A stretch of 64,000 nt of DNA from Lumbricus rubellus (Eukaryota > Annelida > Clitellata > Crassiclitellata > Lumbricidae), in assembly GCA_945859605.1 (NCBI GenBank), contig OX243825.1:32374992-32438991 (forward strand), given 5' to 3'. How positions within the stretch are numbered: position 1 is the stretch's first letter; every line of letters begins with the position of its first letter. Of the stretch, positions 56,638 through 64,000 are shown one piece after another. A program made the position numbers and the translations under genes. The notes under the pieces are model-generated. The model saw only the letters and a list, made by a program, of their open reading frames with translations, did no database searches and was not told the origin of the DNA.

Positions 56638-57880
56638 GCCTGGACGTCATCAGCCTACAGTCTGCTGACCAGAAACCTGAAGAGGCGTTAAGAGTGTGGC
56701 AAGAGCTGAGGTGTAGGCCTAGATAATAGCCTATAAAGTATGGGACCAAGGACTGAACCTTAATTGGGGTCGACCATATTGTGCAGGCACCCACGAGGAC
56801 CTAGAAGAACCATGAACTACACAGAGAGAACGTTCATGAAGAAAAGAATCTATCCATTTGTAAAATGCACCAGACAAGCCAAAAGAAACACTCAGCTGCT
56901 CTAACAAAATATCGTGTCCTACAGTGTCATAAGCAGCGCTGACATCGAAAAGGGCCAACAGGGTCAATATCCACTTCAATATTTCACTCCAAACTCCACT
57001 AGACCTACTGTAATTCATTCTTTCATAACATCGATTCTCTTGAAATTAAACGCCTCCAAACTACCCAGAATGCTCTTGCCCGCGCTGTCACTCAGGGTTC
57101 CACGACAACTGGTCTACAGATAACTCGTCTAACGACAACTTGTCTCCGGACAATTCGTCTACGACAACTGGTCTACGACAACTGGTATACGACAACTCGT
57201 CTACAAACTACTCCAGCTTCTATTTCACCTATATAAACCTTCATCCAGTTTCCATTTCAAATATAAAGATATCTTTATCCAGCTTCTATTTCGTATCTAT
57301 GTAGGCGAAATAGAAACAGGATTGACGAAAAAAACGCTTAAGAAATAGAAGCTCAATCAAGGTATTTATAGATCTGAAATAGGAGCTGAATTGACGAAAA
57401 ACGCTAAAGAAATGGAGGCTGGATGAAACAATTTATAGATCTGAAATATAAGTTGGATTTATAGAAAGAGCGATAAAGAAATGGAAGCTGGATGAAGGTT
57501 TATATAGATGAAATAGAAGCTGGATTAATGATAAAACGTTTGAGAAATGGAAGCTGGATGAAGGTATCTTTATATTTGAAATAGAAGCTGGATGAAGGTT
57601 TTATATTGGTGAAATAGAAGCTGGACCAGTTTGTAGACGAGTTGTCGTAGACAAGTTGTCTCCTAGACCAGTTGTCGTAGTCTCGTAGACGAATTGTCTG
57701 GAGACCACTTGTTGTTAGACGAATAATTGTCTGTAGACCAGTTGTCGTGACACCGTCACTAAGACCCCAAACATCACCACATAACTTCTGCTCTCAAGTC
57801 TCTTGCCTCTGCTGCTTTCCATTCACGACTCAGAACAGAACTCTTCAAGCTATCCTATCCAGATTCCAATTTGTGGCAAA
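56638..57880. pseudogene. LINE fragments, second segmental copy
   Basis: The minus-strand CR1-like piece (57018-56760: LFDVSAAYDTVGHDILLEQL) and the plus-strand LINE C-terminus (57040-57095, 57764-57860: EIKRLQTTQNALARAVT) repeat the arrangement at 7080-8290, with FB at 57096-57754 between GTCACTCAG and GTCACTAAG. Confidence 0.75.
57096..57754. mobile_element. FB foldback element, duplicate of the copy at 7534
   Basis: Same site and flanks as the copy at 7534, with a few small differences, including an extra outer unit near 57180 (TACGACAACTCGTC). Confidence 0.85.
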
Positions 57881-58226
57881 AATTGTTCAAATATAAAAGA
57901 AAATGTTATTGTTTTCAGTATTTAGCTTCTAGGCTATTAGCCAACGTCTTAACAATGCATTCTAAAGAAACTGGAAGCCAACATTACCACAAACATAAAC
58001 TATATTGAAACTGATATATATTACTTAAATGATTTGCATTCCAATTGTTGATGGCTCCACTGCAAAAAATTTTTAAAGGATGTGTTGCTGAAACACAGAC
58101 ATCAGCATTGAATAAGATACCAGGACAGGAAAATGTTCCTCTGTTTTCGAAAAAGCTAAATTGTTGAGTATTTTCTAATTTTTGAATGTTCAGTCCCTGA
58201 GTCCTGCTGTCTATACTCAAAATCAT

Positions 58227-59072
58227 CCCCTTAGAATTATAATGCTCTATCGTAGATTTTTGCGAAACCGAGAAAAACTACTTCAAAGTTTGGGCACTGT
58301 TTTAAGCCAAGAATTTTAAACTAGATTCCTTTGAAGGATAATTATCATCATTTCTAGGTTCCCGTTGGTGACTTAATTGCAAAAATTAGGTTTATTTTCA
58401 TGAAAACAAGTGAAAAAATATCGAAAATTGCAAAAAAGGGCAAAAATGCATGTTAGAGCAATATAATTCCAAACGACGAAGTACATGAAGTTGTAATAAT
58501 GCTCTAAGTTAAACATGCAGCAGCGTTTATTTAATAACGTCCTGAGTATAATATTGATCTATCATAGTTTTGTAACAGAGAACTTGGACGCTCTAGGCTG
58601 CCAACTTTTTATTTTACCATTCCGGGACAGCCGTAACTAATTTGGTGCTATTCAGTAACGTTTTGCTGTAACATGACGAATCCAGACGCCAATGATAGAG
58701 CATTATAATACTAACAAAGTCTATTCAGTAATGTTTTGCTGTAACATGACGAATCCAGCCCTGTGATTGGATGCCTATGATAGAGCATTATAATACTAAC
58801 AAAATCGATTCACTAACGTTTTGCTGCAGCATGACGAATCCAGCCTTGTGATTGGATGCCAATGATAGAGCAATATAATACTAACGAAGTCTAGATTGGA
58901 AACAGGTTCTCATGATAGAGCATTTAAATACTGACTTAGGCTATAACTAAGAAACGACCGCTTCGATCACCTAGCTCTTTTGTCTAATGATAGAGCAAAT
59001 GCTCCACTGAAGAGATTGATACCAAACTCGATTTTTTTAAAATTCATGATAGAGCATTATAATTCTAAGGGG
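58227..59072. mobile_element. TIR element with TGATAGAGC repeats, second copy
   Basis: Duplicate of 8640-9481 with the same CCCCTTAGAATTATAATGCT ends, differing by scattered substitutions and a short gain giving TAGGCTA at 58937. Confidence 0.55.
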
Positions 59073-59747
59073 ACGAAATGTCGACGGAAGACTTCAAGGA
59101 AAGCGTCCGTTGACAGATCGTCGATGTTGACAAAGTTTACTGTGAGCAGATTTCGATGCGGTCGCCTTGTTTCAAACTGACGCAGACAGGAAAATGCGGC
59201 TTCAGCAACCAGATCCTTGGAAATTCTTTTTGCAACATTACGATTTCACTCTCTTCTATGATTTTTTTCGGTATAATCCAGTCACCTGCATCGCTTGTCA
59301 AACTTCAAATTCTTTCTGAACTGATTATGGCATTTTTCATATTTCAATAGTTTCCTTCAAGAGTGTAATTCCACATCTGACTTATAATAATAATAACACT
59401 GACAATTTCTATGGCGCGTTACGGCGCCATAGAATTTGTCATTGCGAAATTCCTTGTTTTCTCAAACTGAATTCACATTGATTTGAACAGTGTCATGCTC
59501 CATATGAACTTTCACCATTCTTTAGCCTTCCTTTGCTACAGTGATTTTTGTCCATGATAGTCCCATGATCTCGTTATGAGATCAACGTCTGCATGAAAAA
59601 ATTCTTCATTATGGTAGCCGTGTACAAACTCTTACTCATTACAATAGTAATACATGTCACACAGTACTTTTAAATATACATATATATAATTTTATATGAT
59701 CCATAATAAGAAGTGTCAACATAATTAGCATATACTATTGTCTGCGC
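59073..59747. other. 3' flank of ZNF F
   Basis: Counterpart of 9482-10071 without the mariner insertion. It holds the empty TA site at about 59680 and the imperfect SINE hairpin at 59400-59440. No gene is supported. Confidence 0.55.
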
Positions 59748-62700
59748 TTAAGGAAAGTAGTCTAAAAGTCGCAATTCAAAGAATTCCCCAAAACAGATTT
59801 TAAGGGGGTTTCCGAGGTGATAATCTTGACAATGTTCCATTAATTCCTCTTGAACATCAAACATATCACCACAAACTCCACATCCATGGGTTTTGGAAAT
59901 GGAATGGTTAACGTAAGAAGTACCTACTGAATGATCAGCATCCATCCCATCATCATATGAACTTGGTTTTTTGCTGCTTTTAGATGAAGATTGATTCGAT
60001 TCCACTGTTAACAACACAGAACCATCATCGTCTTTTTTGGTCTTAAGTGACACAGAACTTTGACGAAATTCCTCCACGGATAATGTTTCAACCCTGCGAA
60101 TTTTCACATATGTGCCTTGACAAATACTGTCATAAGGAATCTCACCCTTTCTTGCCATTTCTTCACTGTGAGTATTCATGTGTTTTCTGAGATGACCACT
60201 TTGTGCAAATGATCTTTGACATAATTTGCACTTGTATGGTTTTATCCCTGTGTGTGTTCTTGTGTGATTTTCCAATTTGATCCTAAGAGAAAAGGTTCTG
60301 TGACATAAATTACAAGGATATGGCCTTTTTCCAGTGTGCGTTCTTCTGTGGACATTTAGATGACTTATTTGAGAAAATGCTTTGTCACAAATATTGCAAA
60401 TGTAGGGTTTCTCTCCTGAATGAGTTCTCATATGTACTTTCAGACTGCTACCATGTGAATATGCTTTGTGACACATGCAGCATATGTATAGCTTTTCTCC
60501 AGTGTGACATCTTGTGTGAATATCCAGTGTACAACGTTGAATTAATGACTTTTCACATAAGTTGCACTTGAATGGTTTATTACCACTGTGATGGATTCGC
60601 AGGCTACTGACATTTGCAAAAGCTTTGTTGCACGTACTGCATTTGAAAGGTTTTTCTCCAGTGTGGGTTCTTCTATGGCCTTTCAGACCATCCGCTCGTG
60701 CAAACGATTTGTCACACAAATTACAATTGTAAGGTTTTTCTCCAGTGTGGATTCTTTTATGGCTTTGTAGGCTACTTAGATGAGTAAATGCTTTGTTACA
60801 TAAATTGCATATGTAAAATTTTTCATCTTTTTTAGCAGTGTGGGTGCTTTTATGGTATCGCAGGCTACTTTCATGTATATATGCTTTGTTACAGATATTG
60901 CATTTGTAAGCTTTTTCTCCAGTGTGGATACTTGAGTGAACTTTTAATTGCAGCCTACGAATAAAGGCTTTGCCACATAAATTGCAAGAGTGTGGTTTCT
61001 CTCCAGTGTGGACCCTTCTGTGGCCCGTGAGATGGGTACTTTGCGAAAATGCTTTGTCACATATATTGCAAACAAATGGTTTCTCTCCAGTATGAGTTCT
61101 TCTATGGATGTTTAAACATGTTCTGTTGGCAAACGCTTTGTGACATATATTGCAATTAAGTGGTTTCTCCCCAGTGTGCGTCCTTCTGTGTGAGTCCAGA
61201 GTGTCATTTCGTGCAAATGTCCTGTTACATATATCGCATATGTATGGTTTCTCCCCAGTATGAGTTTTTACATGGGATCTCAGTTGACTTTTATCTGAAA
61301 ACCCTTTGTGACATAAATTGCATTTAAAAGGTCTTTCTCCAGTGTGGGATCTTCTTGAGTGAAGTTTCAATTCATGACTATAAGTAAAAGCTTTGTGACA
61401 CAAATTGCAAGAGTGTGGTTTCTCTCCAGTGTGGATTTTTTTGTGAACAACCAGATTAGAACTTTGCGAACATGCTTTGCCACATATATTGCAAATGTAT
61501 GGCTTCTCTCCGGTATGAGTTCTTGTATGGGTATCCAGGCACGTTTTATTGGTAAATGCTTTGTGACATGTGTTGCATTTACCGTATTTTCGCGAATATA
61601 ACACGCACACGGGTATAACACGCACCCGAATATAACCCGCTACTTTTTGCGATTTGAGTAAAAATTTATTTGTATAACACGCACCCGACTATAAGACGCA
61701 CCCGTTTTCGTTCGTCTAACAACACGGAGGTATAGATTCATGTATAAAACTCGCCATTTACTTGAGTACTTAGTTTCATATGATGACAGTTTCGATAAAT
61801 TTAGCGATTAATAATTGTTTGATATATAAATTGACGAAAATAAAGTGGGTATGGCCAAAGGAAATTCTGACTTTTACACGAGTTTAGAGATGGCATTCAC
61901 CGCATTCGACATTTGCAGAATTGAAAACAGCAGACAATTACAATTTATATACTGTAATATTGAACTTTTATATTTAAGGTCGAATCAATTTGTTATACTT
62001 TCAATTGTAACTATCTGCGGCCCTGATATTTTTATAACGATGATACTTCTACTGACGTCGGACTTCATATCCTATCGTTTTGTCAACGTCCATGCCTTTG
62101 CATTGCAAGTAAAAACACTTTTTACAGCAGTTCCTGACCATGACCTGAAAATAATTTGGTAAAAAATTTGGCTTTGTAAAAAATAATTTGTATAACACGC
62201 CCACGAGTATACCACGCGGGTAGGGTGCGTGGTTTGTAAAATTTTGTATAACCCGCGTGTTATATTCGCGAAAATACGGTATATGGTTTCTCTCCAGTGT
62301 GAGTTCTTCCATGAACAATTAGATAACTTTTACTTGCAAATGCTTTGTTACATATGCTGCAAATGTATGATTTCTCTCCTCCGGTATGGGTTTTCATATG
62401 TATTTTCAGATTACCTTTATCCGAAAATGTTTTGAGACATACATTGCACATGTATGGTTTCTTTCCAGTGTGTGTTCTTCCATGTAGATCGAGATTATTT
62501 TTATGTGCAAAAGCTTTGCCACATAAATTGCAAATGTAGGGTCTCTCTCCAGTATGAGTTTCTATATGGTAATTTAGACCTGTTTTTCCATAAAATGCTT
62601 TCTGGCATATATTGCACTTAAATGGTTTATCTCCGGTGTGTGTCCTTCCATGGACAATCAGGTAACTTTTATGAGCAAATGCTTTGTTGCATATACTGCA

Positions 62701-63165
62701 AATGTATGATTTCTCTTCGGAATGACGTTTAATATGGATATACAGACCGGTTTTTTGAGAAAATGCTTTGTGACATGTATTGCACACGTATGGTTTCTCC
62801 TGGGTATGAGTTCTTCCATGAACATTCAGAGAACTTTTATGTGCAAATGCTTTCTCACATATATTGCAAATGTAGGGTTTCTCTCCAGTATGACTTCTTG
62901 TATGGCTATCCAGTTGTTTTTTATCAGCAAATGCTTTGTTACATGTATCGCATGCATATCGTTTCTCTCCAGTGTGGATTTTTCTGTGGCTATACAAACC
63001 AGTTCTACGTGTAAATGTTTTACTACATAATTTGCACTTGTAGCGTCTTTCTCCAGTGTGTATTCTCATGTGTTCTCTGAGAGAACGACTGCTTGCAAAG
63101 GCTTTTCCACATAAATTGCACTCATGCGGTTTTTCTCCAGTTTGTATTCCTTCATGAGTTTTCAT
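59748..63165 (-). pseudogene. ZNF F: 27-finger gene split by a MITE
   Basis: Duplicate of ZNF B. 63165-62282 encodes the start (MKTHEGIQT) and fingers 1-10. 61579-59748 encodes fingers 11-27 and the tail to [12 protein letters not shown] 698-bp element sits exactly in the linker between fingers 10 and 11 (HTGEKPY, insertion, then KCNTC). The first part runs a few codons into the element (TVFSRI) and stops, giving a predicted 301-residue ten-finger protein. Outside the insertion no stop or frameshift is seen, so the break is recent. Splicing out of the element is possible but untested. Finger 22 has the same short histidine loop as in B. Confidence 0.88.
61582..62279. mobile_element. TA-flanked MITE inside ZNF F
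   Basis: Inverted ends are CCGTATTTTCGCGAATATAA plus CACGC. TA is present on both sides (61580-61581 and 62280-62281), and ZNF B gives the empty site (GCATTTGTATGG). Subterminal ATAACACGCACCCG-like repeats occur. There is no transposase; the internal 105-codon frame has no known domain. The TA duplication fits a Tc1/mariner-type mover. Confidence 0.85.
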
Positions 63166-63345
63166 TGTAAATCTCTTTTGAAACGAAGTCTTACAACATA
63201 AATTGCACCTGTAGCATTGGGATCTTCGTCCAGAATGAGTCAGTAAGTGTATTTAGAAGTCGCAACTATCTCCAACTGTTTCTTTGTGAAATTCGCCTTC
63301 AAGTCTTTTATAATGATGGGTTGCCACTTGCAGTTGCTATCTAAT
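63166..63345 (-). other. Predicted 5' exon part of ZNF F with decayed finger
   Basis: Counterpart of 14073-14249. The frame gives SCDF, a TAA, then IHLLTHSGRRSQCYRCNLCC leading to the ATG. The junction reads TATTAG/ATAGCAACTG, a slightly changed acceptor. Confidence 0.45.
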
Positions 63346-63663
63346 AAAACAAAGTTAAATCAAATTTATTTATAATCAATGAAGTAGAGAATTTCTTTCA
63401 CATTGCGCTTTTTTTTAATTTCACAAAATATGCAACAAATGGCAAACATTACCAGAACGACATCATTTAGGTTTGATAATGACGAAAAGGAAACGGCTCA
63501 TGTAGGTCAACTCATGTAGGTCAACTCGTGAGTATTAGAAATTGTCTAGTCATCGTCATAATGGTAAGACTGAGTGAAGAAGCAGAAGTGGAACAATAAT
63601 TTACCCTATTGCTTTTACTCATTAATTGTTTTATGAGATTTATATAGTGCATGTTCAGAGTAA

Positions 63664-63890
63664 CTACTCAGAAGCGCTCCAGGCTAAAGAGAAGTACTCA
63701 GAGTAGAATAGAATGCGGTCTGAAGGGAGACCATTCCAGATCACAGGGCCAGCAACAGAAAAGTTGCGGTGCTGCATAATATATGTGCGCAACCGGGGAG
63801 CAAAAAGCTCAGTCTGCTTAGAAGAGCGAAGAGAGCCACAGCGTTGGAAACTTAGGGTGGCTAACGATGAAATGCCATTTGAAATAATGC
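63664..63890 (-). pseudogene. LINE C-terminal fragment (segmental copy 2)
   Basis: The minus strand encodes RLRTYIMQHRNFSVAGPVIW and NGLPSD, a standard non-LTR reverse transcriptase C-terminal motif. Homology with 14430-14775 ends at about 63881. The rest to the window end shows nothing further. Confidence 0.65.
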
Positions 63891-64000
63891 GATATGTTTC
63901 ATAAAACGTCATAGGTCTAGGGAGGCCACTTCGGTACTTCTGGAAGAATCAAACATGGCGTGAGCGATGCAATGGAATATTTAAAATAATAACTTTAAAA

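Noticed and set aside
61845..62162. 105-codon frame inside the MITE of ZNF F
   Set aside because: No transposase or other domain is recognisable, and the element is too short to be autonomous.

Overview
This is AT-rich eukaryotic DNA, dense in transposons, from what looks like a marine invertebrate. An echinoderm or other non-vertebrate deuterostome is my guess: the octamer TAGGCCTA is scattered throughout, and there are foldback elements built of 15-bp repeats like those I recall from sea urchins. I see no bacterial genes, no operons and no CRISPR. The assignment to a phylum is inference.

The host genes are a cluster of C2H2 zinc-finger (ZNF) paralogues, all on the minus strand: A (3490-4790, broken), B (11358-14072, intact, 27 fingers by my count), C (41041-42579, 13 fingers), D (43745-44229, fragment), E (50034-52331, 22 fingers) and F (59748-63165, 27 fingers split by a transposon). 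They share the TGEKP-linked finger array, a C-terminal tail with one divergent finger ending in [11 protein letters not shown] (intact in B, C, E and F), a predicted splice acceptor just upstream (B, C, E, F), and 3' flanks. Several also have a conserved block of about 200 bp on their upstream side. B and F lie in a direct segmental duplication (about 6583-14775 and 56137-63881). A and D lie in a second one. At least one edge of each duplication falls in or at a foldback element.

The rest is layered mobile DNA. A foldback family (called FB here) has ends of 15-bp tandem repeats (GACAACTCGTCTAAC type), an interior of about 34-bp units around GAAATRGAAGCTGGAT, and 9-bp target duplications. A second inverted-repeat family (GGTAAAATCCCATTTTAGCG ends) has 8-bp duplications. 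There is a complete Ty3/gypsy-type LTR retrotransposon with LTRs that read as identical (34405-39113), a mariner-like element (10072-11283), a TA-flanked MITE inside gene F, a piggyBac remnant nested in an 86-bp satellite that is itself inside a larger element (44805-47759), a piggyBac-like MITE, a hAT-like element, several broken LINE reverse transcriptases, SINE-like retroposons and long microsatellites.

Many insertions can be checked against an uninterrupted copy elsewhere in the same window, so target duplications and the order of events can be read directly: FB into LINE or SINE copies, mariner into the B flank, MITE into F, piggyBac into the satellite. I found no standard tRNA or rRNA gene.
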